From assembly GCA_965237625.1 (NCBI GenBank), contig CBDEGD010000044.1:248001-312000 (forward strand): DNA of 64,000 bases. Reading direction: 5' to 3'. Of the stretch, positions 16,767 to 25,978 are shown piece by piece. Under the pieces are notes generated by a model. The model did no database searches. It saw nothing but the letters and a program-made list of their open reading frames with translations, and was not told the DNA's origin. This stretch comes from JABDIP01 sp965237625. Its GTDB lineage: Bacteria > Pseudomonadota > Alphaproteobacteria > DSM-16000 > Inquilinaceae. Within the stretch, counting starts at the first letter, position 1. Each line of letters starts with the position of its first letter. The position numbers and the translations under genes were made by a program.

Positions 16767-17237
16767 ATGCTCGAGGCAGCGTCAGTCGATCGGGAGAGTG
16801 AGGCAGCCACCGCCGAAGCGGGCGGGCTGGACATCGACTCCGTCCTGGCGCCGCTGCAACTCTTCGAGCGGCCGCTGGCCCTGCTGCGGATCACCAATTC
16901 GCAGATTTCGCTGTTCCATGTCCGCTTTCACGGCGATTGCGCTGACGCCATGGGGTTTCAGCTCCGCCGGCAATTCGACCTGGAAGCGATGATAGAGCCT
17001 TTGGAAGATGGCAGCTTCGCGCTGCTTTTCGTGCGCCGCAGCGAGGACGAGGCGGTGCTGACATCCCGCGTCCTGCGAACAATCCGCTCGGCGATGGGCA
17101 TTCCCGCTTTCAAGGGTCGAGGCCGCATTGACGTGACCGCCGTGCACCGGCACACGGGCTTCATCGGCGAGGCGGAAGATCTGTTCGCCGAATTGGCTCT
17201 GAAGGTGGCAAACGGCCCGAGCATCGTGGCGCCATAG
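16767..17237 (+). CDS. Hypothetical protein (156 aa)
   Basis: A protein of unknown family starting MLEAASVDRESEAATAEAGG. After a short acidic, Ala-rich N-terminus the core alternates strands and helices: ALLRITNSQISLFHVRFHGD (about 38-57), GSFALLFVRRSEDEAVLTSR, RIDVTAVHRHTGFIGEAEDL. The layout, with a regulator-like DxxxLxxVD end, is faintly similar to degenerate GGDEF-type folds but no motif is present. The start is set by TAAGGAG at 16752-16758. It is monocistronic, with a long A+T-rich promoter region and a strong terminator after it. Soluble, no signal peptide. Confidence 0.72.
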   Translation: MLEAASVDRESEAATAEAGGLDIDSVLAPLQLFERPLALLRITNSQISLFHVRFHGDCADAMGFQLRRQFDLEAMIEPLEDGSFALLFVRRSEDEAVLTSRVLRTIRSAMGIPAFKGRGRIDVTAVHRHTGFIGEAEDLFAELALKVANGPSIVAP

Positions 17238-17318
17238 AACAGCGGATCGATACAGAAGAACATCCGACGCAACATCGGTCATCGGAAACGATAGCAGGCT
17301 GGTCGTTGCGGGTCGCAG

Positions 17319-17351
17319 AAAGGGCGCGGTGCAAATGCACCGCGCCCTTTT
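17319..17351. terminator. Strong bidirectional intrinsic terminator
   Basis: AAAGGGCGCGGTGCA (17319-17333) and TGCACCGCGCCCTTT (17336-17350) are perfect 15-base inverted arms, with a T-run on the plus strand and an A-run giving T on the minus strand. It separates the converging gene at 16767 and clpB, and can serve both. Confidence 0.88.
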
Positions 17352-17409
17352 CAATTGGCCCGACCTCGAACCCCGGGGCGGCTTTGGGTCACTCCGGCGA
17401 AGACGGCCG

Positions 17410-20001
17410 CTATTCCGCCGCCTTGGCCAGCTCGCCGCCGATCGCCAGACCGCCCTCGCCGCCGTTCACCGAAACGGTCTGTCCGTCTTCGACGCGGCCT
17501 TCCAGGATCATCGTCGCCAACGGATTCTGCAGCGTGCGCTGAATGACCCGCTTCAGCGGCCGGGCGCCATAGACCGGATCGTAGCCGGCTTCCGCCAGCC
17601 AGGTCATAGCCGCGTCGTCGAACTCCAGGGCGATCTCCCGATCCGCCAGCAGGCGGCGCAGGCGCTCGAGCTGGATCGTCACGATGCCGGTCATGTCCTC
17701 ACGGCTCAGCCGGCGGAAGACGATCATATCGTCCAGGCGGTTGATGAATTCCGGCCGGAAATGTCCGCGCGCCACTGTGAGCATCTGCTCCCGGGCCACC
17801 ACATCGTCGTCGCCACTGGCGATGGCCAGATGTTCGCTGCCCAGGTTCGATGTCATGACGATCAGCACGTTGCGGAAATCCACGGTGCGCCCCTGCCCGT
17901 CGGTCAGCCGCCCTTCGTCGAGCACCTGCAGCAGCACGTTGAACACGTCCGGATGGGCCTTTTCGACCTCGTCGAACAGCAGCACCTGGTAAGGCCGGCG
18001 GCGCACAGCCTCGGTCAGGGCACCGCCCTCGTCATAACCCACATAGCCCGGCGGGGCGCCGATCAGACGGGCGACCGAGTGCTTCTCCATATATTCCGAC
18101 ATGTCCACTCGGACCATGGCGTGCTCGTCATCGAACAGGAACTCGGCCAGGGCCTTGGTCAACTCGGTCTTGCCCACGCCGGTCGGGCCGAGGAACATGA
18201 AGCTGCCGATTGGCTGGTTGGGATCCTGGAGCCCGGCCCGAGACCGCCGGATCGCATTTGAAACGGCGACGACTGCCTCGCTCTGGCCGACGACCCGCGA
18301 TTCCAGCTTCTCCTCCATGGCCAGCAGCCGATCGCGTTCGCCCTCCAGCATCTTGTCGACCGGGATGCCGGTCCAGCGCGACACCACCGAAGCGATATCC
18401 TCGGCGCGAACCTCCTCTTTCAGCATGCGCGACTCTTTCGCGGCATGGGCGTCTTGAAGCTTGGACTCCAGCTCCGGGATAACACCATATTTCAGCTCGC
18501 TGGCACGGGCCAGATCGCCGCCCCGCTGGACCTGCTCCAACTCCATGCGGCACTGATCCAGTTGTTCGTTCAGCTTTTGCGCCGAGGACAGCTTGCTCTT
18601 CTCGGCCTGCCAGCGGGCGGTCAACTCGGTCGATTTCGGTTCCAGCTCGGCAAGTTCGGTTTCGAGCTTGGCAAGCCGATCCTTGGACGCGCTGTCGGAT
18701 TCCTTCTTCAGCGCCTCGCGCTCGATCTTGAGCTGCATGATGCGGCGGTCCAACTCGTCGATCTCTTCGGGCTTGCTGTCGACCTCCATGCGCAGCCGCG
18801 AGGCCGCCTCGTCGACCAGGTCGATTGCCTTGTCCGGCAGGAACCGGTCGCTGATGTAGCGATTGCTCAGCGTCGCAGCGGAAACGATGGCACCGTCGGT
18901 AATGCGCACGCCGTGATGTAGTTCGTATTTCTCCTTAAGCCCGCGCAGGATCGAGATCGTGTCCTCCACATTGGGCTCGGATACGAAAACCGGCTGGAAC
19001 CGACGTGCCAGAGCGGCATCCTTTTCCACATGCTTGCGGAACTCATCGAGTGTCGTGGCGCCGACGCAATGCAGCTCGCCCCGCGCCAGCGCGGGCTTCA
19101 GCATGTTCGACGCGTCCATGGTGCCTTCCGCCTTGCCGGCGCCGACCAATGTGTGCATCTCGTCGATGAACAGCACGATCTCACCGGCCGCGGCGGTTAC
19201 TTCCTGAAGCACCGCCTTCAGGCGCTCCTCGAATTCGCCACGGAATTTCGCGCCGGCGATCAGCGCGCCAAGATCCAGGGAAAGGAGCCGCTTGTTCTTC
19301 AACCCTTCGGGCACGTCGCCATTGACGATGCGGTGGGCCAGCCCTTCGACGATGGCGGTCTTGCCAACCCCGGGCTCGCCGATCAGCACCGGATTGTTCT
19401 TGGTGCGCCGTGATAGTACCTGGATGGTCCGACGGATTTCCTCGTCGCGGCCGATCACCGGGTCCAGCTTGCCCTCGCGCGCTACCTCGGTCAGATCCCT
19501 GGCATATTTCTTCAACGCCTCATAGGTGTCTTCCGCACTGGCGCTATCGGCCTTCCGGCCCTTTCGCAGATCGTTGATGGCGCCATTCAGCGCCTGCGGT
19601 TTGACGCCGGCGCCCGACAACGCCGCCGCAGAGGGCGTACCCTTTGCCATTGCAAAGGCCAGCAACAGACGTTCCGCCGTCACGAACTGGTCGCCGGCCT
19701 TTTGGGCCAGTTGCTCGGCACTCTCCAAAAGGCGGCTCAACTCGCGGGTCAGATAAATCTGACCCGCCCCGGCGCCATCCACCGTCGGAAGCTTGTCCAG
19801 CGCCGCGTTGACGCCATCGAGAACGCGTTTCGCGTCGCCGCCGGCCGCCCGGATCAGATTAGCCGCAAGGCCCTCCTGATCGTCCAACAGAGCCTTCAGC
19901 AAATGTTCCGGCGTCAATTGCTGATGCCCCTGGCGCAAGGCCAGGGTCTGGGCCGCCTGGACAAACCCGCGCGACCGCTCGGTGTACTTCTCGAAATCCA
20001 T
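17410..20001 (-). CDS. clpB: ATP-dependent chaperone ClpB
   Basis: An 863-residue AAA+ disaggregase that threads aggregated proteins through a hexameric pore together with DnaK. It has an N-terminal Clp repeat domain (1-145), Walker A of the first ring in GEPGVGKTAIVEGLA (about 206), Walker B VLFIDEMHTLVGAG, the coiled-coil M domain (about 410-530), and the second ring with GPTGVGKTELTKALA (about 608) and LLFDEVEKAHPD. There are ATGs at 20004 and 20001; GGAG six bases upstream favours 20001. Neither flank holds dnaK. No sigma-32 promoter was convincing by eye. Confidence 0.97.
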   Translation of the reverse strand: MDFEKYTERSRGFVQAAQTLALRQGHQQLTPEHLLKALLDDQEGLAANLIRAAGGDAKRVLDGVNAALDKLPTVDGAGAGQIYLTRELSRLLESAEQLAQKAGDQFVTAERLLLAFAMAKGTPSAAALSGAGVKPQALNGAINDLRKGRKADSASAEDTYEALKKYARDLTEVAREGKLDPVIGRDEEIRRTIQVLSRRTKNNPVLIGEPGVGKTAIVEGLAHRIVNGDVPEGLKNKRLLSLDLGALIAGAKFRGEFEERLKAVLQEVTAAAGEIVLFIDEMHTLVGAGKAEGTMDASNMLKPALARGELHCVGATTLDEFRKHVEKDAALARRFQPVFVSEPNVEDTISILRGLKEKYELHHGVRITDGAIVSAATLSNRYISDRFLPDKAIDLVDEAASRLRMEVDSKPEEIDELDRRIMQLKIEREALKKESDSASKDRLAKLETELAELEPKSTELTARWQAEKSKLSSAQKLNEQLDQCRMELEQVQRGGDLARASELKYGVIPELESKLQDAHAAKESRMLKEEVRAEDIASVVSRWTGIPVDKMLEGERDRLLAMEEKLESRVVGQSEAVVAVSNAIRRSRAGLQDPNQPIGSFMFLGPTGVGKTELTKALAEFLFDDEHAMVRVDMSEYMEKHSVARLIGAPPGYVGYDEGGALTEAVRRRPYQVLLFDEVEKAHPDVFNVLLQVLDEGRLTDGQGRTVDFRNVLIVMTSNLGSEHLAIASGDDDVVAREQMLTVARGHFRPEFINRLDDMIVFRRLSREDMTGIVTIQLERLRRLLADREIALEFDDAAMTWLAEAGYDPVYGARPLKRVIQRTLQNPLATMILEGRVEDGQTVSVNGGEGGLAIGGELAKAAE

Positions 20002-20004
20002 CAT

Positions 20005-20331
20005 CGTCTCCAAATCCGTGGCGCATCGTCTTCTTGGAAGCCCGATACCGCCTTGACCCACATCATGTGCGATCCTTGGAGGATCCACTCCTTCATGTGG
20101 GGCCCGCGACCAATTGGCTCAAGTCCAGATAATCCTGTTGAAGCATCGACCCGAAATCATAGTATGCACGCGCGTATACGTCGTAATAGGCGAACAAATT
20201 TCGCATTTTTTCAACAAGTTGGAATGATTCGACAAATTGATGTAAGTCACGGACATAAATGATTGTTCGTGCAGTCAATAGGGGTCATATGATATCATAG
20301 ATTTTATTATAGAAAGGCGATTCGCAGATAA
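20005..20331. other. Gap between clpB and the PAS gene; promoters expected
   Basis: A 327-base divergent intergenic region. The right half (20150-20331) is markedly A+T-rich, including GTCATATGATATCATAG at 20283-20299, and probably holds the PAS gene promoter. A minus-strand frame of 61 codons (20093-20278, TTG start, many Tyr) exists but has no ribosome site or family signal. I do not call it a gene. Confidence 0.5.
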
Positions 20332-20835
20332 ATGTTTGGCCTGATCAGCGATAGGCAGTTGCCGATCGAGGCATTAGACGATGATCGGCTTGCCCGGCTA
20401 TTTGAATACTGGGCAGGCAAAAGAGGCGACCGGCTGATGCCTGGTCGTTCGGACATCGATCCTTTGGACCTCAAAGAACATATGGGCCAGATCCATCTCA
20501 TAGACGTATTGGGCCCGGAGAAATTCCGTTACCGCATCTACGGGAGCCGCGTCACGAACCCCGATCTGGCGGATATGACCGGCAAGGCGGCCTCCGACTA
20601 TCGCGATACCGCCTTTGCTTCGATGACCACGCGCCACTACCAAGCCTGTGTCGATGCAAGAGCGCCGATATTCCACCATGTGGTCGGCGAAATCCAATTG
20701 CACCGCTACGAATACAAACGGCTGTGCCTGCCGTTGTCGAAGGACGACACGACGGTGGATATGGTCCTGGCATCGCCGATCCGGCTGGTGGTTCCGAACT
20801 CCCTGCCTCACAAGGGCCATTTCGAGGACCACTAG
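20332..20835 (+). CDS. PAS domain protein (PAS_5/DUF1488-like alphaproteobacterial type)
   Basis: A 167-residue soluble protein of the alphaproteobacterial PAS_5 type. The pattern is FEYWAGKRGDRLMPGRSDIDPLDLK (about 24-48), GQIHLIDVLGPEKFRYRIYGSRV (about 52-74), DMTGKAASDY (about 81-90), and YEYKRLCLPLSKDDTTVDMVLAS (about 125-147). Such proteins are stand-alone sensors without an output domain. Its ligand and partner are unknown. A hairpin spans its stop codon. It lies alone between clpB and the small lipoprotein. The family number is from memory; the PAS fold is the firmer call. Confidence 0.75.
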   Translation: MFGLISDRQLPIEALDDDRLARLFEYWAGKRGDRLMPGRSDIDPLDLKEHMGQIHLIDVLGPEKFRYRIYGSRVTNPDLADMTGKAASDYRDTAFASMTTRHYQACVDARAPIFHHVVGEIQLHRYEYKRLCLPLSKDDTTVDMVLASPIRLVVPNSLPHKGHFEDH

Positions 20836-20893
20836 GGCATTTTTCGCTCGAGCGGGAGCGGGCTGGTGCCGTATGAACGGAAAAATGCCTTAG
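20832..20893 (+). terminator. Hairpin over the PAS gene stop, containing a shared 18-base repeat
   Basis: CTAGGGCATTTTTC (20832-20845) pairs with GAAAAATGCCTTAG (20880-20893) with one mismatch. Inside lies GGGAGCGGGCTGGTGCCG (20854-20871), which also occurs exactly in the large palindrome at 62081-62173. This could terminate the PAS gene, although no T-tract follows the stem. Confidence 0.45.
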
Positions 20894-21025
20894 CGCCTGT
20901 CGAAATCGCTCGGTCCATCAGATATCCCGAGAATATTACAGTGCAGCTATGTATTTGCCGTGCGCCGGCCTGATTCGATCTGTTAATGGTTTATGGGTCG
21001 CGAGTCCAAACTGCGAGGGATTGAT

Positions 21026-21262
21026 ATGCAAGGCTTTAGAAAGAAGATTGGCATGCTGGCGGTCGCCGGGGTGCTCGCCATCGGCATGACCGGCTGCGAG
21101 ACCGGCATGGAAGAGGGCGGCATGACCGGCAGCGCTTCCGCAGCACAGGCTGCAGCGGAGCGGTCGGCAAGGTCGGCAGCGGCAGCCCAGGCCGCGGCTG
21201 AAGCCGCTCAGGCTGCAGCAGAGCGTGCGGAGCGGATGTTCCAGCAATCGATGCAGAAATAG
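21026..21262 (+). CDS. Small alanine-rich lipoprotein
   Basis: A 78-residue predicted lipoprotein. After MQGFRKKIG and a hydrophobic stretch comes the lipobox IGMTGC (Cys about 24). The mature part, from about residue 35, is a regular helix of Ala-Ala-x repeats with Arg and Glu (AAERSARSAAAAQAAAEAAQ), an alanine-zipper pattern like Lpp-type trimers. Start 21026 has GAGGGA upstream; an ATG at 20993 would place 11 polar residues before the signal. It is followed by converging L,D-transpeptidase 21285, an enzyme class that can anchor such lipoproteins to peptidoglycan. Confidence 0.78.
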   Translation: MQGFRKKIGMLAVAGVLAIGMTGCETGMEEGGMTGSASAAQAAAERSARSAAAAQAAAEAAQAAAERAERMFQQSMQK

Positions 21263-21284
21263 ACTTTCGGCCGCGGATACCCGA

Positions 21285-22196
21285 TCAGCGGCTTACGCGG
21301 ACCGGGTATCCGCGCCTCTCCTTCACCGCCGCCAATACCGCCGCCCAATCCACGGCCCGCCCATCGGATTGGGTCGCAAAATTCTCGACCGTGCCGAGAA
21401 TGCCGACCGGCACGACCGCGTCGAACCGACCTTCGATTTCCAGCATATCGGCCTGGCTTTGCGTCGGATGCGCCTCCAGATAGAGTTCGCCGTCGACCCA
21501 ACCCAGCTTGACCGGCTGATCGACGACGGTCACCGGAGTCTTGAGCGGAACGGATTCGAACAAGGCGGCGATATCCTCGGGATACATCCTTATGCAGCCG
21601 CTGCTGACGCGCCGGCCGATACCCCAGGGACGATTGGTGCCATGGATGAGGTAGGCCGGCCAGTCGAGATAGAGCGCATAATCACCGAGCGGGTTGTCCT
21701 CGCCCGGCCCGATGACCGCCGGCAGATCCGGCCGCTCGGCCCGGATCGATTCCGGCGGATACCAGCTCGGCTCCTCCGCCTTGCGCACTATTTGGCTGCT
21801 ACCGGTCGGGGTCGTCCAGCCTTCCCGACCGATACCAATCGGATAGGTCGCTGGCGGGCCGCCAGGCTCAGAGAAATAATATAGGCGCATTTCGGCGAGG
21901 TTGATGACGATGCCTTCGCGAGGGGCGTCGGGCAGTAAATGCGCGGTGGGCAGGATGATCCTCGCGTCGGCGCCCGGCAGCCAGGGATCGATTTCGGGGT
22001 TTGCCGCGCGCACTTCGACAAAGCCGAGGTCGTTCGCACGGGCGACATCAAGAAGATTGTCCTCGAATACCGTCACATGAGCGCTCATCCGGCCGACCAA
22101 ATCGTCGCCCGCGGTCGCCGTCCATGCCGGCGCAAGAAAAAGAGCGACAAGCATCGCCGTCGGTAAACGTCGAGTTAATCGCTTGATCGGTATCAT
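21285..22196 (-). CDS. L,D-transpeptidase (ErfK/YbiS type)
   Basis: A 303-residue exported L,D-transpeptidase. A signal peptide (about 1-29, ending ATAG), a LysM-like region (about 40-85), then the YkuD catalytic domain (about 95-235) with LIHGTNRPWGIGRRVSSGCI, where the catalytic Cys and His are intact. The C-terminal 60 residues resemble the extra domain of the YbiS/ErfK group. These enzymes cross-link peptidoglycan or attach lipoproteins to it. ATG 22196 has GGAGG upstream. It is divergent from a second transpeptidase, 57 bases away, and converges with the alanine-zipper lipoprotein. Confidence 0.9.
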   Translation of the reverse strand: MIPIKRLTRRLPTAMLVALFLAPAWTATAGDDLVGRMSAHVTVFEDNLLDVARANDLGFVEVRAANPEIDPWLPGADARIILPTAHLLPDAPREGIVINLAEMRLYYFSEPGGPPATYPIGIGREGWTTPTGSSQIVRKAEEPSWYPPESIRAERPDLPAVIGPGEDNPLGDYALYLDWPAYLIHGTNRPWGIGRRVSSGCIRMYPEDIAALFESVPLKTPVTVVDQPVKLGWVDGELYLEAHPTQSQADMLEIEGRFDAVVPVGILGTVENFATQSDGRAVDWAAVLAAVKERRGYPVRVSR

Positions 22197-22253
22197 CGAC
22201 GTCCTCCGTCGAACAGGACCATCCTGATCGCGATGTGCTAGCTTATCAAGTCG

Positions 22254-22916
22254 ATGCGGTACCGAATGACACAAGTGAGCAGACCCCCGCGCTTGGCCAC
22301 TGGCCCAACCCGATGGCGCGCGAATCCCTTTATCGCGCTCATCTTTGGCCTCTTCATGGCCGGATCACTCGTGGCCACCGCCACCCGCGCCGATGCCGAG
22401 GCGTCGAATGCCGGCGAGTCCATCTGGACAGGCGATACGGCCGCCGCCGCCCAACACGCCATGTCGACCGGACCTATTCTTTCCGATGCAGCGTCCGCAG
22501 ACATGGTGCTGCTCTACAAGGGCCGGCGGACCCTGTATCTGATGCGCGACGGCAAGGTCATTCGCAGCTATCAGGTGGCGCTGGGACGCAACCCGTTCGG
22601 ACACAAGAATCAAGAAGGGGACGGACGAACACCCGAGGGCGGCTACCTTATCGATTGGCGTAACCCGAACAGCGACTTTCATCTGTCGCTGCACATCTCA
22701 TATCCCCGGCCGCAGGACTATACGACCGCAAGCGCGGCGGGCAAGGATCCGGGGGGCGCGATCATGATCCACGGCCTGCCCAACGGCAGAACGGCCGACC
22801 AGGTCGGGCATCCGCGCTTCGACTGGACGAATGGCTGCATCGCCGTTTCGAATGTGGAGATCGAGGAAATCTGGCAACTGGTGGACGACGGCACTGCGAT
22901 CTTCATTCTGCCCTAG
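22254..22916 (+). CDS. L,D-transpeptidase family protein (YkuD domain)
   Basis: A 220-residue exported protein with a hydrophobic segment (about 25-45) and a YkuD domain: VLLYKGRRTLYLMRDGKVIR (about 84-103), GRNPFGHKNQEGDGRTPEGG (about 109-128), IMIHGLPNGR (about 170-179) and RFDWTNGCIAVSNVEIEEIW with the catalytic Cys (about 200). It lacks the LysM-like and C-terminal parts of its divergent neighbour, so it is the short YafK-like kind. Such proteins can cross-link peptidoglycan or cut lipoprotein-peptidoglycan bonds. An ATG at 22266 is an alternative start. Confidence 0.9.
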   Translation: MRYRMTQVSRPPRLATGPTRWRANPFIALIFGLFMAGSLVATATRADAEASNAGESIWTGDTAAAAQHAMSTGPILSDAASADMVLLYKGRRTLYLMRDGKVIRSYQVALGRNPFGHKNQEGDGRTPEGGYLIDWRNPNSDFHLSLHISYPRPQDYTTASAAGKDPGGAIMIHGLPNGRTADQVGHPRFDWTNGCIAVSNVEIEEIWQLVDDGTAIFILP

Positions 22917-22997
22917 TGCCCCGATTCTGAAATTCGCATGAGCGCATTGCAGTATCAAAGGGACACTAACTGTTTGATTCCAATGTCATTCAGCTTC

Positions 22998-23088
22998 CGA
23001 AATCCGGCACATGAAATGTGCCGGATTTCGAAACCATCACACTAGATCAAGATCGATTGAGATCGAATCGATCTCATTCGATCTTGAT
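22998..23088. repeat. Two adjacent perfect/near-perfect hairpins
   Basis: Hairpin 1: CGAAATCCGGCACAT (22998-23012) and its exact reverse complement at 23016-23030, loop GAA. Hairpin 2: 20-base arms at 23046-23065 and 23069-23088 with one mismatch around AAT, rich in GATC and ATCGAT. They lie between the converging transpeptidase (ends 22916) and the sigma-54 regulator (ends 23213). Neither has a T-tract. They may act as transcript ends or belong to a dispersed palindrome family. The remaining 22917-23212 shows no gene. Confidence 0.75.
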
Positions 23089-23212
23089 TTACTTCAACAT
23101 ATTGGAGACTGATTCACGCCTCACGCCGACTCGGCATGAGGCGATCAGGCTCTAGGTCCCGGCGCCGCCGTTTCATCGGGCGGTCTTCTGGCCTGGACAG
23201 TGCGGCGGGTCG

Positions 23213-24688
23213 TTAGACCGCCTCCCAGGCCTGTTTCTTGCGGTATATTGTCGAAGCGCTGATCTCGAGCATCGCCGCGGCTTTTGAGACATTCCCGCCA
23301 CAGGCGGAAATCGCCGACTCGATGGCATCCCGCTCGACTTCCCAGAGCGGGCGGATCGTATCGCGCGACGCCCCAGCACCGCTGCCGTCGCCCTCTACCG
23401 CCGCTGAGATCGACGCCAAATGGCCGCCACGGCCGATCGGCGGCGGCAACATGCTGGCGCTCGCATCGACGCCATCGTTCAGCACCACCACGTGACGCAC
23501 GATGTTCTGAAGTTCTCGGACATTGCCCGGCCAGTCGTAGGCCTTCAGCAAAGCCATCGCGTCGGCGTCGAAGGTGCGAAAACTCCGCTCCTCCTCCGTT
23601 GCATACTGGGTCAGCAGTTGGCTGGCGATCTCGCCGATATCGCTGGGCCGCTCACGCAACGGCGGCATTTGCATCGGCACCACATGCAACCGGTAGAACA
23701 GATCCTCACGGAAACGCCCGGCGGCGACCTCTTCCAGGGGATCGCGGTTCGTCGCACAGACGATGCGGACATCCACCGTCTCAAGTTGATTGCCACCGAC
23801 CTTCTGGACCGCTCCGGATTGCAGGAAACGCAGCAACTTGGTCTGCAGCGCCGCATCCAATTCGCAGACTTCATCCAAGAACAGGGTCCCGCCATCCGCC
23901 AAACTGGCGGCGCCTTGACGCTCGCTGATCGCGCCGGTGAAGGCGCCCTTCACATGGCCGAATATCTCCGACTCCATCAACTCGCGCGGGATCGCAGCGC
24001 AGTTGATGGCGATGAAGGGCTTGTCGCACCGGCCGCTGCGCCGATGGACCGCATCGGCGAAGACCTCTTTGCCAGTGCCGCTCTCGCCGGTCACAAAAAC
24101 CGTGGCCTTGGAAGCGGCTATATTATCGATCGCCGCATAGATCGCCTGCATCGGGGCCGACGATCCTATAAACCCGTAATATTGCTCTCGACCTGTCATT
24201 GTGCCAGCCACCGTCTGATGCCCGTCGCGCTGAACGCGATCCAAAGTTGACAGCACGGCTTCGGCCAGGCGGGCGCCGCTGGTAGGTTTGATGACATAGT
24301 CATGGGCGCCGCCGCGTATCGCGCGAACCGCCGCATTGACCGAGCCATTGGATGTCAGCACCACGATGCCGATCGGCTCGAGGGCGAAATGCATGATCTC
24401 GTTGGCCCTGCCACCCGGCAGATCCAGGTCAAGCAACAGCACCTCCGGCACGTCGCGGCTGATCGCCTCGCGCGCTTCCGCAGCGGATTGCACGCACCGC
24501 GTATCGATGGACGCGCGGCTCAATTGATCCGCGTACGACCTTGACAAGGAGGGAGAATCATCGACCAGGAGCACCCGTGCTCGCCACATCGACCGGCAAC
24601 CCACCGGCATGTTTGGCGCACCGGCAACCCGCCCCCTCGGATTGATGAGTTCTGCTGTCATCGTGCTGAACCCGTTCCTAGTGCTCAT
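23213..24688 (-). CDS. Sigma-54-dependent response regulator, NtrC/LuxO type (paralogue 1)
   Basis: A 491-residue activator of sigma-54 promoters. The receiver domain (about 37-155) has VDDSPS and the phospho-acceptor Asp87 in VLLLDLDLPGG. The AAA+ domain (about 170-395) has GESGTGKEVFADAVHRRSGR (Walker A), the sigma-54 contact loop GAFTGA and GGTLFLDEVCELDA (Walker B). The Fis-type helix-turn-helix at the end reads GNVSKAAAMLEISASTIYRK. ATG 24661 (MTAEL) is an alternative start. It is closely similar across its length to the regulator at 28849. No kinase is adjacent, so it may share the kinase at 27564. Confidence 0.92.
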   Translation of the reverse strand: MSTRNGFSTMTAELINPRGRVAGAPNMPVGCRSMWRARVLLVDDSPSLSRSYADQLSRASIDTRCVQSAAEAREAISRDVPEVLLLDLDLPGGRANEIMHFALEPIGIVVLTSNGSVNAAVRAIRGGAHDYVIKPTSGARLAEAVLSTLDRVQRDGHQTVAGTMTGREQYYGFIGSSAPMQAIYAAIDNIAASKATVFVTGESGTGKEVFADAVHRRSGRCDKPFIAINCAAIPRELMESEIFGHVKGAFTGAISERQGAASLADGGTLFLDEVCELDAALQTKLLRFLQSGAVQKVGGNQLETVDVRIVCATNRDPLEEVAAGRFREDLFYRLHVVPMQMPPLRERPSDIGEIASQLLTQYATEEERSFRTFDADAMALLKAYDWPGNVRELQNIVRHVVVLNDGVDASASMLPPPIGRGGHLASISAAVEGDGSGAGASRDTIRPLWEVERDAIESAISACGGNVSKAAAMLEISASTIYRKKQAWEAV

Positions 24689-24932
24689 TCAATGAGCGAA
24701 ATATCCGGCACAGGCTCGGCGAGAAAGTTTAAATATAGGTAAAAATCAACATATCGCGTTTTGCGAGTGTTTTTCTATCTTTCAATGAATGAAGTTTCTG
24801 ACACCGCGACTTATGCTTGAGAAATAGTAAATCTAGCCGGCACATTGAGTTATTATTTGGCATATCATGGAACTGTCGGCCGAGGCGCATTGCCCCGGCC
24901 GATCTAATTTTCCGCGCCTTCGAAAACTGCAA

Positions 24933-25781
24933 TCATTCCGCGGCCGCGGCAACATCTTGCCCGGTGTGGACGACATGGACCTGCCGTTGCGGGAAGGGGA
25001 TCGAGATACCTTCCGCGTCGAACCGCTGCTTGATGGTCTTGGTCAGGTCGAACTTCAGCGCCCAGTAATCCGACGATGCGCACCAGACCCGGAGAATGAT
25101 GTTGACCGAGCTGTCGGCCAACTCGCCCACCGCCACCATAGCCGCGGGGTCTTTGTGCGAACGGTCGTCCGCATTGGCGGTGGCGAGGATCAGGTCCATG
25201 GCGGTATCGAGATCGTCTTCGTAACCGATGCCAAACACGAAATCGGCCCTGCGGGTTGCGTGGAAGCTGTAGTTCTTGATGGCCGTACCCCACACCTGCC
25301 CGTTAGGCGCGATGATCTGGACGTTGTCCGGCGTGCAAAGCTCAGTGGCGAACAGCGACACCGATTTCACGGTCCCGGCGAGACCGCCGGCCTCGATATA
25401 GTCTCCCGCCTTGAATGGCCGAAAAAGAAGGATCATGACCCCGGCGGCGACATTGCCGAGCGTTCCTTGCAGGGCCAGACCGATGGCCAGGCCAAGAGCA
25501 CCGAGCACCGCGATGAAACTTGCGGTCTGAACGCCAAAGCGGCTCAGAACGGCGATGATCGTAAAGGCCAGTATTCCATAACGCACGAAGCTGGCGAAAA
25601 AACCGCCCAGCATCGCATCGACCTTGTCGGACTTCGTAAGAAGCCGCTTTACGGTGCGGGAACACCAACCTGCCGCGATCCAGCCAACGAACAATGTCGC
25701 AATCGCGGCAACCACGTTCAGCCCGTACGCCGCCACCAGGCCGATAATCAGGTCCAAAGTCCCGGAGATCGACTCGCTCAT
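24933..25781 (-). CDS. mscS: Small-conductance mechanosensitive channel, MscS family
   Basis: A 282-residue inner-membrane channel that opens under membrane tension to release solutes on osmotic downshock. Three hydrophobic segments (about 10-40, 60-85, 88-125) precede the cytoplasmic domain. The pore helix TM3 reads ALGLAIGLALQGTLGNVAAG, followed by MILLFRPFKAGDYIE, the classic MscS stretch. The cytoplasmic part has VKSVSLFATELCTPDNVQII and ends in a histidine/valine-rich tail. Length equals E. coli MscS. The preceding 24689-24932 is A+T-rich and likely holds the promoter of the upstream regulator. Confidence 0.94.
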   Translation of the reverse strand: MSESISGTLDLIIGLVAAYGLNVVAAIATLFVGWIAAGWCSRTVKRLLTKSDKVDAMLGGFFASFVRYGILAFTIIAVLSRFGVQTASFIAVLGALGLAIGLALQGTLGNVAAGVMILLFRPFKAGDYIEAGGLAGTVKSVSLFATELCTPDNVQIIAPNGQVWGTAIKNYSFHATRRADFVFGIGYEDDLDTAMDLILATANADDRSHKDPAAMVAVGELADSSVNIILRVWCASSDYWALKFDLTKTIKQRFDAEGISIPFPQRQVHVVHTGQDVAAAAE

Positions 25782-25930
25782 GTGAGAACTCCCAAGATAA
25801 GGATGATGCGATTGCCGCAGGCTGCACAGCCTACGGCCGCATCACGCAGGCACCAAGCGGCCATAGTGGTGCCCGAATTCCCCCACGGCAAACCAATGCA
25901 TCCTGTCCCGTGCCGCGGGGCAATCCGACT

Positions 25931-25961
25931 GAAAAGGCCGCGCCTTGATGGGGCGCGGCCT
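25931..25961 (-). terminator. Intrinsic terminator of the OmpA-like gene
   Basis: On the minus strand AGGCCGCGCC pairs with GGCGCGGCCT over a seven-base loop and is followed by TTTTC. It lies 17 bases after the stop of the minus-strand gene at 25979. This is a standard intrinsic terminator. Confidence 0.85.
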
Positions 25962-25978
25962 CCCAATTACTCGACGAT

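Noticed and set aside
20093..20278. Minus-strand 61-codon frame upstream of clpB, rich in Tyr
   Set aside because: TTG start, no ribosome site, A+T-rich intergenic DNA, and no recognisable motif.
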